Positions 13,890-24,819 of a DNA stretch of 64,000 nucleotides are shown here, one piece after another (position 1 is the stretch's first letter; the number at the start of each line of letters is the position of its first letter). The position numbers and the translations under genes are program-made. The notes beneath the pieces were generated by a model that was not told where the DNA came from, ran no database searches, and saw only the letters and a program-made list of their open reading frames with translations. The DNA lies in assembly GCA_963755085.1 (NCBI GenBank), contig CAVWIN010000004.1:124001-188000 (forward strand), read 5' to 3'. Source of the stretch: JACVRM01 sp963755085. Lineage in GTDB: Bacteria > Actinomycetota > Thermoleophilia > Gaiellales > Gaiellaceae.

Positions 13890-14234
13890 ATGCGGAGGAC
13901 AACTGTCAGCGAGGCGGCCGAGCAGACCGGCTGGTCGCCCCGGATGCTGCGCTACATCGAGACGGCCGGCCTGGTCGTCCCGGAGCGCAGCGAGTCCGGC
14001 TACCGGCTCTACTCGCTGCGAGAGCTGAACCAACTGCGCTCGCTCGCCGAGCTGAAGCGGCGCTTCGGCGCCGATATCGCCGACGTCGCCTTCGTCGCCC
14101 GCCTGCGCGGCGACCAGGCGCTCCGCGCCGCCCTCGACACCTGGTTCGCGGGACAGCCCGCGACGCCGGACGGACCATCGCCTGCCTGGGTGGAGTGGGA
14201 GCAGCGCAAGCACGAACGGCTCCTGGCCGCCTGA
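13890..14234 (+). CDS. MerR-family transcriptional regulator
   Basis: 114 aa. The N-terminal winged helix has TVSEAAEQTGWSPRMLRYIE and GYRLYSLRELNQL, which is diagnostic for MerR. The short C-terminal part has no Cys or ligand domain, so it resembles GlnR-type small MerR proteins. An upstream ATG at 13872 would add six residues; 13890 fits the family start and the -10 box. It lies 22 nt before ahcY and is probably co-transcribed, so it may control the methyl cycle. Confidence 0.85.
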   Translation: MRRTTVSEAAEQTGWSPRMLRYIETAGLVVPERSESGYRLYSLRELNQLRSLAELKRRFGADIADVAFVARLRGDQALRAALDTWFAGQPATPDGPSPAWVEWEQRKHERLLAA

Positions 14235-14256
14235 CACCCGAAGAGAGAGAGGCTCC

Positions 14257-15531
14257 ATGGCTTTGCAGCAATCGAAGCGTTACGACGTCAAGGATCTGGC
14301 ACTCGCCGCAGAAGGCGTGCGGCGGATCGCGTGGGCGGACCGGCAGATGCCGGTGCTCGCCGCGATCCGCGAGCGCTTCGAGACCGAGCAGCCGCTGGCG
14401 GGCCATCGCATCGCCGCCTGCCTGCACGTCACCACCGAGACCGCCAACCTCGCCCGTACGCTGAAGGCCGGCGGCGCGGACGTCGTGCTGTGCGCGTCGA
14501 ACCCGCTGTCCACGCAGGACGACGTGGCCGCCGCGCTCGTCGACGAGTTCGACATCTCGGTCTTCGCCATCAAGGGCGAGGACAACGACACCTACTACCA
14601 GCACATCGAGGCCGCGGTCGACCACAAGCCGCAGATCACGATGGACGACGGCGCAGACGTGATCGGCGTCCTCCACGCGCACCGGCGCGAGCAGCTCGTC
14701 GACGTGATCGCCGGCACCGAGGAGACGACCACCGGCGTCATCCGCCTCCGCGCCCTCGAGCGCGACGGCGCCCTCGGCTTCCCGATCATCGCGGTGAACG
14801 AGGCCAACACGAAGCATCTGTTCGACAACCGCTACGGCACGGGCCAGTCGACGATCGACGGGATCATCCGCGCAACGAACGTCCTGCTCGCGGGCAGCAC
14901 CTTCGTGGTCGCCGGGTACGGCTGGTGCGGCCGCGGCGTCGCGACGCGGGCGAAGGGGCTCGGCGCGCACGTCGTCGTCACCGAGGTCGACCCGCTCAAG
15001 GCGCTCGAGGCCACCATGGACGGCTTCCAGGTCATGACCATGGAGCGCGCGGCCCGGATCGGGGACATCTTCGTCACCGCGACCGGAGACAAGTCCGTCA
15101 TCGCCCGTCACCACCTCGAGGAGATGAAGGACGGCGCGATCGTCGCCAACACCGGCCACTTCAACGTCGAGATCGACATCCCGGCGCTCCGCCAGCTCGC
15201 GACCGAGACGCGCGAGGCGCGGCAGTTCGTCGAGGAGTTCACGCTCGCCGACGGCCGGCGGATCTACCTGCTCGCCGACGGGCGGCTCGTCAACCTGTCC
15301 GCCGCCGAGGGCCACCCCGCTCAGGTGATGGACATGTCGTTCGCGAACCAGGCGCTGTCGGTCGAGTTCGCGATCGAGCACGCCGGCGAGCTCGAGCGGA
15401 AGGTCTACGTCGTGCCGGAGGAGATCGACCGCGAGATCGCGCGGCTCAAGCTCGCGACGATGGGCGTCGAGATCGACACGCTCACGGAGGAGCAGGCCAG
15501 GTACCTGGCCTCGTGGGACGAGGGCACCTGA
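14257..15531 (+). CDS. ahcY: Adenosylhomocysteinase
   Basis: 424 aa; hydrolyses S-adenosylhomocysteine to adenosine and homocysteine using bound NAD. Visible are LHVTTETANLARTL near the N-terminus, the NAD loop VVAGYGWCGRGVA near residues 216-228, and the C-terminal NLSAAEGHPAQVMDMSFANQ segment. A strong GAGAGAGAGG ribosome site precedes the ATG. It recycles the product of SAM-dependent methylation and feeds homocysteine to MetH encoded upstream. Confidence 0.97.
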   Translation: MALQQSKRYDVKDLALAAEGVRRIAWADRQMPVLAAIRERFETEQPLAGHRIAACLHVTTETANLARTLKAGGADVVLCASNPLSTQDDVAAALVDEFDISVFAIKGEDNDTYYQHIEAAVDHKPQITMDDGADVIGVLHAHRREQLVDVIAGTEETTTGVIRLRALERDGALGFPIIAVNEANTKHLFDNRYGTGQSTIDGIIRATNVLLAGSTFVVAGYGWCGRGVATRAKGLGAHVVVTEVDPLKALEATMDGFQVMTMERAARIGDIFVTATGDKSVIARHHLEEMKDGAIVANTGHFNVEIDIPALRQLATETREARQFVEEFTLADGRRIYLLADGRLVNLSAAEGHPAQVMDMSFANQALSVEFAIEHAGELERKVYVVPEEIDREIARLKLATMGVEIDTLTEEQARYLASWDEGT

Positions 15532-15579
15532 TCTTCTGACCCCGACCGAAAATGGGGGCGCTCGGGTAAAAGGGCGCCG

Positions 15580-16356
15580 ATGAAGGCAATTGTTCTCGCA
15601 GCCGGGTACGCCACCCGGCTGCGGCCGTTGACGGAGCAGGTGCCGAAGCCGCTGCTCCCGCTCGCCGGCCGCCCGATGCTCGACTACCTGTGCGACTCAC
15701 TCGACGCGGTCGGCGAGATCGACGCGATACACGTCGTAACCAACGGCCGCTTCGCCCAGAGCTTCGTGGAGTGGGCGGCCGGCCGCGTGGGGCGCGCGTC
15801 CGTCCGCGTGCACGACGACGGCACGACGACGAACGAGACCCGCCTCGGCGCGACCGGCGACATCCGCTTCGTGCTCGACGAGGCCGGCATCCGCTGCCAC
15901 GACCTGCTCGTCGTGGCCGGCGACAACCTCTTCGACTACGACCTGACCGACCTGGTCGCCTTTTGGCGCGCGAAGGGCGAGGCGAGCGCGATCTCGATCC
16001 ACGACGTCGGCGACCTCGCGCTCGCCGCGCAGTACGCGGTGATCGAGCTCGACGAGGCCGACCGGATCGTGTCGCTGGTGGAGAAGCCCGAGCTGCCGCA
16101 GAGCACGCTCGCTGCGACCGCGACCTACGTCTTCGCCGCGCAGCACGCTGCGCTCGTGGACGACTACCTGGATGCGGGCAATCCGCCCGACCCGATCGGG
16201 CTTTTCCCGGCGTGGCTGTACCGGCAGGCGCCCGTCTACGGCTACCGCTTCGCCGGCGAGTGGCTCGACATCGGCGACCACGAGCAGCTGCTCGAGGCGG
16301 ACAACCGCCTGCGCGCCCGCATGGGCCTCGAGCGCCGAACGGCGTACGTCTTGTAG
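15580..16356 (+). CDS. Sugar nucleotidyltransferase (RmlA-like)
   Basis: 258 aa. N-terminal AAGYATRLRPLT and PKPLLPLAGRPML are the NTP-transferase signature. VVAGDNLFDYDL holds the metal-binding Asp, and WLDIGDHEQLLEA lies near the end. It probably makes an NDP-sugar such as dTDP-glucose; the exact substrate is open. TAAAAG lies 7 nt upstream of the ATG with no ribosome site. Confidence 0.85.
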   Translation: MKAIVLAAGYATRLRPLTEQVPKPLLPLAGRPMLDYLCDSLDAVGEIDAIHVVTNGRFAQSFVEWAAGRVGRASVRVHDDGTTTNETRLGATGDIRFVLDEAGIRCHDLLVVAGDNLFDYDLTDLVAFWRAKGEASAISIHDVGDLALAAQYAVIELDEADRIVSLVEKPELPQSTLAATATYVFAAQHAALVDDYLDAGNPPDPIGLFPAWLYRQAPVYGYRFAGEWLDIGDHEQLLEADNRLRARMGLERRTAYVL

Positions 16357-16403
16357 CGCTTTCGGCACAGACACGTCACATCTTCCGCCGTACCGTCGAT
16401 GGA

Positions 16404-17063
16404 GTGCCGCTCCTCGACGTCTTGCTGCCGCGCCGCTGCCTCGTCTGCGGACAGGTCGCGGAGGAGCTCTGCGAGCGCTGCCTCGCCGCGATTCCACGCC
16501 TGCCGCCGCCGTTCTGCGCGCGCTGCGGGGCACCGACGGGGTGGCCCGTGCGCCGCTGCGGTGAGTGCGCCGGCCGCCGGCTCGCCTTCGCCTCCGCGCA
16601 TGCGGCGGTCGCGTACGACCCGGTCGTCCGTGCGCTCGTCGCCGGCTGGAAGGAGCACGGACGGCGCAACGTCGCGGCGCTGGCGGCAGACATCGTCACC
16701 GCGACGGTGCACCTGCCGGTCGCGGACGCGCTCGTCCCGGTGCCCGCCGACGCGGAGCGGCGGGCGCGGCGTGGGCATAGCCCGGCTGCGCGGCTCGCCG
16801 CCCAGCTCGGGGCGCGCTGGGAGCTCCCGGTCCGCGACGTGCTCGTCCGGCGCCCCGGGCAGCGGCAGCGCGGTCTGGCGCTCGCCGAACGACGGCGCAA
16901 CGTGCGCGCCGCGTTCCGGGCTGTTGCGTCCGCGCCCGCACGGGTCGTCCTCGTCGACGACGTGTACACGAGCGGCTCGACCGCGGCCGCCGCCGCCTCG
17001 GCCCTGCGCCGCGCCGGAGCGACGCGGGTGGAGGTGGTGACCTTCGCGAGGGCCGTGCGCTAG
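16404..17063 (+). CDS. comF: ComF family phosphoribosyltransferase-like protein
   Basis: 219 aa. Two N-terminal zinc-finger-like clusters (CLVCGQ with CERC, and CARCGAP with CGEC) are followed by a type I PRTase fold ending in VVLVDDVYTSGST, the PRPP-binding loop. ComF proteins assist DNA uptake or nucleotide handling; the reaction is not settled. TACCGT lies 7 nt before the GTG, suggesting a leaderless transcript. The next gene, hpf, is 37 nt downstream. Confidence 0.88.
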   Translation: MPLLDVLLPRRCLVCGQVAEELCERCLAAIPRLPPPFCARCGAPTGWPVRRCGECAGRRLAFASAHAAVAYDPVVRALVAGWKEHGRRNVAALAADIVTATVHLPVADALVPVPADAERRARRGHSPAARLAAQLGARWELPVRDVLVRRPGQRQRGLALAERRRNVRAAFRAVASAPARVVLVDDVYTSGSTAAAAASALRRAGATRVEVVTFARAVR

Positions 17064-17100
17064 ATTCGAAGGCCCCACGGAGGAAGGATCGGAGGGCCAC

Positions 17101-17634
17101 ATGGAGCTTCGCGTCAAGGGCAAGAACACCGAGGTCGCCGAGTCGATCCGAAGCTACGGCGAGCGCAAGCTCGGCAAGCTCGAGCGGATCCTCGACGACG
17201 AGGCCCGCGTCGAGCTGGAGCTCGCCGAGGAGACGAATCCCGCCATCGCCGCCAACCAGGTGGCCGAGGCGACGGTCTGGACGCGCCGCCACGTCGTGCG
17301 CGCGCGTGAGGCATCGCCCGACATGAAGGCGTCGATCGACCAGCTCGTGAGCAAGCTCGAGCGCCAGATCAAGGACGCGCGCGAGAAGGTGCGCAACCGC
17401 CGTCCGCGCGGCGAGGCGCCGGAGCCCGCGCCGGTGCTCGACCTCGACGAGGTCGACGGCACCATCGTGCGCACGAAGCAGTTCGCCCTGAAGCCGATGA
17501 CGGCCGAGGAGGCCGTTCTCCAGCTCGAGCTGCTCGGCCACGACTTCTACGTCTTCCGCAGCATCGACTCCGACGAGGTCAACGTCGTCTACCGGCGCCG
17601 CGCCGGCGACTACGGCCTGATCGAGCCGGCGTAA
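17101..17634 (+). CDS. hpf: Long-form ribosome hibernation promoting factor
   Basis: 177 aa. The N-terminal S30AE domain (1-100, MELRVKGKNTEVAESIRSYGERKLGKLER) binds the 30S decoding centre. The C-terminal dimerisation domain (about 118-177) has KPMTAEEAVLQLELLGHDF and VVYRRRAGDYGLIEP. Both domains together define the long form that makes 100S ribosome dimers in starvation. A GGAGG ribosome site precedes the ATG. The stop overlaps the next start by one base. Confidence 0.95.
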   Translation: MELRVKGKNTEVAESIRSYGERKLGKLERILDDEARVELELAEETNPAIAANQVAEATVWTRRHVVRAREASPDMKASIDQLVSKLERQIKDAREKVRNRRPRGEAPEPAPVLDLDEVDGTIVRTKQFALKPMTAEEAVLQLELLGHDFYVFRSIDSDEVNVVYRRRAGDYGLIEPA

Positions 17635-18131
17635 TGGGCGGATTCGAACCCGAAGGCGTGCGCGGCCCCTCCGGGCTCGACGCGCTCACCGGCGGCGCGC
17701 AGCGCCGGTGGGACGCGATGGGCATGGCCGACGCGCCGCTCTTGACCGGCGACGCCGTCCATTTCGTCGCCCTTGAGGACGGGAGCATCGTCACCGAGGA
17801 GTCCGTCGCGGAGGGCGGCGTCGACCCGCTCGCCGAGGCGATCGAGAGCCAGCTGTCGGCGCCCTACCGCGCCGAGGGCATCCGCGACGGGGAGCGCTGG
17901 GCGGTCACGGCGAACTCGATCGAGGTCGCGAGCTTTGCGGAGGAGATCCCCGGCGACACGATCGAGCTCGTCAAGCGCGGCGTCGAGCGGGAGCTGACCG
18001 TCGACGACGAGCCCTCGGACGCCCCGGTGCCGTCGCTCGAGGCGTACGGCGACGCCCGAACCGGCGACTACGTCGCCCGCGCCGACCGGATCGACGCCGA
18101 CCTCTGGGAGGTCCAGATCAGCCCCCTCTAA
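17634..18131 (+). CDS. Conserved protein of unknown function
   Basis: 165 aa, acidic, no membrane segment or signal. The ATG overlaps the hpf stop (TAATG), so it is coupled to hpf. Sequence such as GDAVHFVALEDGSIVTEESV and EGIRDGERWAVTANSIEVASF suggests a small alpha/beta fold. I do not recognise a family. Its position between hpf and secA hints at a stress or translation role, which is inference only. Confidence 0.75.
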   Translation: MGGFEPEGVRGPSGLDALTGGAQRRWDAMGMADAPLLTGDAVHFVALEDGSIVTEESVAEGGVDPLAEAIESQLSAPYRAEGIRDGERWAVTANSIEVASFAEEIPGDTIELVKRGVERELTVDDEPSDAPVPSLEAYGDARTGDYVARADRIDADLWEVQISPL

Positions 18132-18135
18132 CGGC

Positions 18136-18141
18136 TACCCT
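18136..18141 (+). promoter_or_regulatory. Probable -10 box of secA
   Basis: TACCCT lies 8 nt before the secA ATG, with no ribosome site between. Confidence 0.4.
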
Positions 18142-18149
18142 GGGTCCTG

Positions 18150-20856
<2,707 letters not shown>

Positions 20857-20861
<5 letters not shown>

Positions 20862-20958
20862 AAGTCCGGCCGCGCTGCGCGCGACCATGACGACTTTCAG
20901 GCTTGATCTCTGATCACACGCGCCGGGGCCGCGATGTAGCTGCGGCGGGGAACCCGCC
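20857..20958 (+). repeat. Structured intergenic element, copy A
   Basis: Three potential stems. The first is CCTGAAAGTC (20857-20866) with GACTTTCAGG (20892-20901), a perfect 10-bp stem. The second is GCCGC (20928-20932) with GCGGC (20942-20946). The third is GGCGGG (20944-20949) with CCCGCC (20953-20958). Stems two and three share bases and cannot form together. Copy B at 24626 has the same plan with compensating base changes. It may act as terminator, attenuator or mobile repeat. Confidence 0.75.
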
Positions 20959-21049
20959 TCCGCTGGGGCTGTCCCCGAAGGGGGCTGTCCCGAGTGGTCA
21001 GGTCTCCCGATTGGTCCGACCTCCCTCAGCCGGGGGGTAGGACTCGCCG

Positions 21050-21729
21050 GTGCCGCTGCCGAACCTGAAGGTAGTGCGCCGCCTCGCCCTCGCCGCCGTT
21101 GCCTTGCTCGCGCTCGCCTTCGTGGCCGCCGCGTCGGCGCGCGACCCGCGCGCCGAGAAGCTGCGCCTGAACGCCCGCAGACAACCGCGCCGCTCGCGCG
21201 GCGCTCCTCACGACTGCCGACCTGCAGCCTGTCTGGCAGCGGGTCAAGGGCTCGGGCGACGAGACCGTTCCGATCTGCCCGGGCTACCGGCCGGACTTCT
21301 CGAGGTACACCGTCACCGGCAAGGCCGAGGCCGAGTTCAAGGACGCGTCGGGTCGAACTGGTCATCTCCTCTTCCGAGGTCTACGCGAGCCACGCCCAGG
21401 CGATCGCGGACTACCGGCTCGGCACCAAGCCGCAGGTCGCCTCGTGCCTCGCCCAGACGTTCGAGCAGCAGCCGACCGGTGACCCCACGCGTGCACGTCA
21501 AGGCCGTCAGCGCGAAGCAGGTCGCCGCGCCGCGGCTCGGCGAGCGGTCGGCGCGCTACAAGATCGTCTTGCGCTTCACCGGGCCTGGCGGCTCCGTGCC
21601 GCGTACCTCGACGCCATCGTGTTCCAGAAGGGCCGGACTATCGCGCTGCTCATGGCGACTGGCGTCCCGCAGCCGATCACGGACGGCCCGACATTGGCGA
21701 GGGTCATGTCCGCGCGCGCTTCGGCCTAG
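21050..21729 (+). pseudogene. Frameshifted gene for a secreted protein
   Basis: Begins with a good signal peptide (MPLPNLKVVRRLALAAVALLALAF...) and ends ARVMSARASA, but the protein must be stitched from at least four frame segments. Readable parts include LTTADLQPVWQRVKGSG, ELVISSSEVYASHAQAIADY and AAYLDAIVFQKGRTIALLMA. Conserved coding character in shifted frames means either recent decay or base-call errors. I do not recognise the family. It sits between the secA-linked repeat and prfB. Confidence 0.6.
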
Positions 21730-21775
21730 TTCCGGCTGACAGTCCGACTCGCGCAGCGAGCCGGACTTCCGAGGG

Positions 21776-21781
21776 TAGGAT
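21776..21781 (+). promoter_or_regulatory. Probable -10 box of prfB
   Basis: TAGGAT lies 7 nt before the prfB ATG, the leaderless layout. Confidence 0.45.
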
Positions 21782-21788
21782 CGGCCGC

Positions 21789-22896
21789 ATGGCCGAGACG
21801 CAGACGCAGCAGTCGCTCGCCGAGCAGCTCGAAGGGATCGGGGCCCAGCTTGCCTGGGTCCGTGATTACCTTTGACCCGGATTCGCTAGCGGCCCGCGCG
21901 GCCGAGCTCGAGGCGCGGATGGGCGCGCCCGGCTTCTGGGACGACCAGCAGGAAGCGGCGCGGATCTCCGCCGAGCACGCGCGCGCGTCGCGCAAGATCG
22001 AAACGTACCGCCGCCTCTCCGACGACTACGAGGCGATCAGCGCGCTGGCCGGCGAGGGCGACGCGGACGGCGAGCTGACCGCGCTCATCGCGCCGCTCGA
22101 GCGCGAGCTGAACCGGCTCCAGGAGGACGCGCTCTTCAACGGCCAGTACGACGCCGGCGACGCGCTGCTCTCGATCCACGCGGGCGAGGGCGGCACGGAC
22201 GCGCAGGACTGGGCCGAGATGCTCGCGCGCATGTACCTGCGCTGGGCCGAACGGCGCGGGCTCAAGGCCGAGGTCGTCGAGGCGAGCCCGGGGGAGGAGG
22301 CGGGCCTCAAGTCGATCGCGATGACCGTCCAGGGCGAGAACGCGTACGGCACGCTCAAGGCCGAGCGCGGCGTCCACCGGCTCGTCCGCCTGTCGCCGTT
22401 CGACTCCGCCCACCGCCGGCAGACCTCCTTCGCACAGGTCATCGTCGCTCCGCTCGTCGGCGACGAGGCGGAGGTGGAGATCGACGAAGGAGACCTCCGG
22501 ATCGACACCTACCGTGCAAGCGGTGCCGGTGGACAGCACGTCAACAAGACCGACTCGGCCGTGCGGATCACGCACCTCCCGACCGGGATCGTCGTGCAGA
22601 ACCAGAACGAGCGATCGCAGTCGTCCAACAAGCAGGCGGCCATGCGGCTGCTCCGCTCACGCCTCGCCGAGCTCGCCGAGGAGCAGCGCGAGGAGGAGCT
22701 GGCCCGCGAGCGCGGCGCGGCGCAGAACACCGGCTTCGGCAGCCAGATCCGCAGCTACGTGCTCCACCCGTACCAGCTCGTCAAGGATCTCCGCACCCAG
22801 CACGAGACCGGCAACACGCAGGCCGTGCTCGACGGTGATCTCGACGATTTCATCCGCTCATACCTGCTTGCCCAGGCGACGGAAAAGCCCGGCTAG
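21789..22896 (+). CDS. prfB: Peptide chain release factor 2 with programmed +1 frameshift
   Basis: Releases peptides at UGA and UAA. The zero-frame start is ATG 21789, running 28 codons to CTT TGA C (21870-21876), the classic RF2 autoregulatory slip site. A +1 shift continues with Asp-Pro-Asp to a ~368-aa protein. The catalytic GGQ motif is in YRASGAGGQHVNKTDSAVRI, and the codon-recognition domain precedes it. A strong AGGGGG element directly before the site, as in E. coli, is not evident. Calling a start at 21850 would truncate the N-terminus. Confidence 0.95.
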
Positions 22897-22936
22897 CAGG
22901 AGGTTTCGCTAGACTCCCGAACTCCCGAGAACCGGT

Positions 22937-23737
22937 GTGGCCCTATGGCGGCCGCCCACCTCCGATCCGGTGCAACAAGAACTCGTACATCCAGACACGA
23001 TCACGGCCCTGGCCGAGCCAGAGGCCGAGCGCCCCGCGGTCTCGGCGCGGTCGATGATCGTGTTCGACGGCGTCAGCAAGATCTACGAGCCCAACGTCGC
23101 CGCGCTCCGCGAGGTCTCCTTCATCATCGACAAGGGCGAGTTCGTCTTCCTCGTCGGCCCCTCGGGCTCGGGCAAGTCGACGGCGATCCGCATGCTGCTG
23201 AAGGAGGTCGAGCCGACCTCCGGCCGCGTGATCGTGTCGGGCCGCGACCTGGGCCGGCTGCGCCGCTCGAAGGTGCCGATGCTCCGCCGCAACCTCGGCT
23301 GCGTCTTCCAGGACTTCAAGCTGCTGCCGAACCGGTCGGCGTACGACAACGTCGCCTACGCGCTCAAGGTGCAGGGCGAGAACCGCAACGCCGTCCGCAA
23401 GAAGGTGCCGGAGGTGCTCTCGCTCGTCGGCCTCGCCGACAAGATGAGCTCGCTCCCCGACGAGCTGTCCGGCGGCGAGCAGCAGCGCGTCTCGATCGCG
23501 CGCGCCGTCGTCAATCGGCCGCCGCTGCTCATCTGCGACGAGCCGACCGGCAACCTCGATCCCGACACATCCGTTGGGATCATGCAGCTGCTCTACCGCA
23601 TCAACCGCGCCGGGACGACCGTGCTCATGGCCACGCACGACCGCGAGATGGTCGACAAGATGCGCCGCCGCGTGATCGCGCTCGAGGACGGCGCGCTGAT
23701 CCGCGACGAGCGCCGCGGGGGGTACACGACCGAGTGA
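22937..23737 (+). CDS. ftsE: Cell division ATP-binding protein FtsE
   Basis: ABC ATPase that with FtsX controls septal peptidoglycan hydrolases. Walker A GPSGSGKST begins at residue 74, the signature is LSGGEQQRVSIARA, and Walker B is LLICDEPTGNLDPD. There is an N-terminal extension of ~38 residues before the usual MIVFDGVSKIYEP start (internal ATG 23054). GTG 22937 is the longest start; a shorter form is possible. TAGACT at 22910 could be its -10. The stop overlaps the ftsX GTG. Confidence 0.93.
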   Translation: MALWRPPTSDPVQQELVHPDTITALAEPEAERPAVSARSMIVFDGVSKIYEPNVAALREVSFIIDKGEFVFLVGPSGSGKSTAIRMLLKEVEPTSGRVIVSGRDLGRLRRSKVPMLRRNLGCVFQDFKLLPNRSAYDNVAYALKVQGENRNAVRKKVPEVLSLVGLADKMSSLPDELSGGEQQRVSIARAVVNRPPLLICDEPTGNLDPDTSVGIMQLLYRINRAGTTVLMATHDREMVDKMRRRVIALEDGALIRDERRGGYTTE

Positions 23738-24624
23738 GGCTGCGGATGCTCTTCTCGGAGTCGCTCCGCTCCATGACGGCGAACATCTCGACGACTGCGG
23801 CGGCGACGCTCACGGTGCTGATCGGCATGTTCCTCGTCGGCGTGTTGCTCGCGTTCGGCACCTGGGCGCGCAGCTGGAGCGACCAGAAGAAGGACGAGCT
23901 GGTCGTGAAGGTCTACTTCTGCACCGAGCTCGAGTGCGGCAAGGACGCCACGAAGAAGCAGGAGAACGCCGTCTTTACGACGCTCCAGAACAACGCCCTC
24001 GTCAAGCCGGGCGGGGTCGTCTTCATCTCCAAGGCCGCGGCCTACAAGAAGATGAAGAAGGAGCACCCGGAGATCATGGGCGAGCTCTCGACGAACCCCC
24101 TCCCGGACTCCCTCGCGGTCACGCCGCTGCACGGCGAGAACACGTCGAAGATCGCCGCGAGCCTGAACCCGAAGCCGCAGGGCGTGGAGGACGTCAAGTA
24201 CGGCCAGAAGACGACGAGCCGCGTGCTCCAGCTCGCGCACGTGATCGAGACGGTCTTCGTCTTCGCCGTGCTGATCCTGCTCGCGGCCGCGATGATCCTG
24301 ATCGCGAACACGATCCGCCTGTCGATCTTCTCGCGGCGCCGGGAGATCGAGGTGATGAAGCTCGTCGGCGCATCCAACTGGTTCGTCCGCGGCCCGTTCA
24401 TGCTCGAGGGGCTGCTCTGCGGCCTGATCGGCTCCGTCCTCGCCGTCGTGCTCCTGCTCGTCGCGCGCGCGGCGGTGGCCGGGCCCATCCTCGACAACCT
24501 CGACGCCGCCGACGGCGCGCACGCGATCGCGTTCAGCCTGAACGCGCTGATCCTCTGCGGCCTCGGCCTGTTCATCGGGGCGGTCGGGTCGGGGCTCACG
24601 GTTCGCCGCTTCCTCAAGGTCTAG
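23734..24624 (+). CDS. ftsX: Cell division protein FtsX
   Basis: 296 aa permease-like partner of FtsE. One N-terminal membrane helix (about 20-45) is followed by an extracellular domain of ~130 residues with a Cys pair (YFCTELECG). Three C-terminal helices follow, with the cytoplasmic loop SIFSRRREIEVMKLVGASNWFVRGPF that contacts FtsE. GTG start overlaps the ftsE stop (GTGA). It ends one base before the repeat element copy B. Confidence 0.94.
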   Translation: MRLRMLFSESLRSMTANISTTAAATLTVLIGMFLVGVLLAFGTWARSWSDQKKDELVVKVYFCTELECGKDATKKQENAVFTTLQNNALVKPGGVVFISKAAAYKKMKKEHPEIMGELSTNPLPDSLAVTPLHGENTSKIAASLNPKPQGVEDVKYGQKTTSRVLQLAHVIETVFVFAVLILLAAAMILIANTIRLSIFSRRREIEVMKLVGASNWFVRGPFMLEGLLCGLIGSVLAVVLLLVARAAVAGPILDNLDAADGAHAIAFSLNALILCGLGLFIGAVGSGLTVRRFLKV

Positions 24625-24625
24625 G

Positions 24626-24735
24626 CCCGCGAAAGTCCGCCCGCGCTTCGCGCTGGGCATGACGACTTTCGCGGGAGTGAGAACCCAGTTAGACGCGCCG
24701 GGGCCGCGGAGTGACTGCGGCCGGGCAAGCCGGCC
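24626..24735 (+). repeat. Structured intergenic element, copy B
   Basis: The same three-stem plan as copy A: CCCGCGAAAGTC (24626-24637) with GACTTTCGCGGG (24664-24675), GCCGC (24703-24707) with GCGGC (24717-24721), and GGCCGG (24719-24724) with CCGGCC (24730-24735). The shared core includes CATGACGACTTTC and ACGCGCCGGGGCCGCG. Both sides of stems one and three changed together relative to copy A, so the structure rather than the sequence is kept. It lies directly after the ftsX stop. Confidence 0.75.
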
Positions 24736-24819
24736 TCTGTCGGTTGCAAGCGCGCCGAACAGCCATGGAGGCGGGACACTTCCGTTTCAGTGCCAGGCAC
24801 GCGAACGGATGTGTGACGG

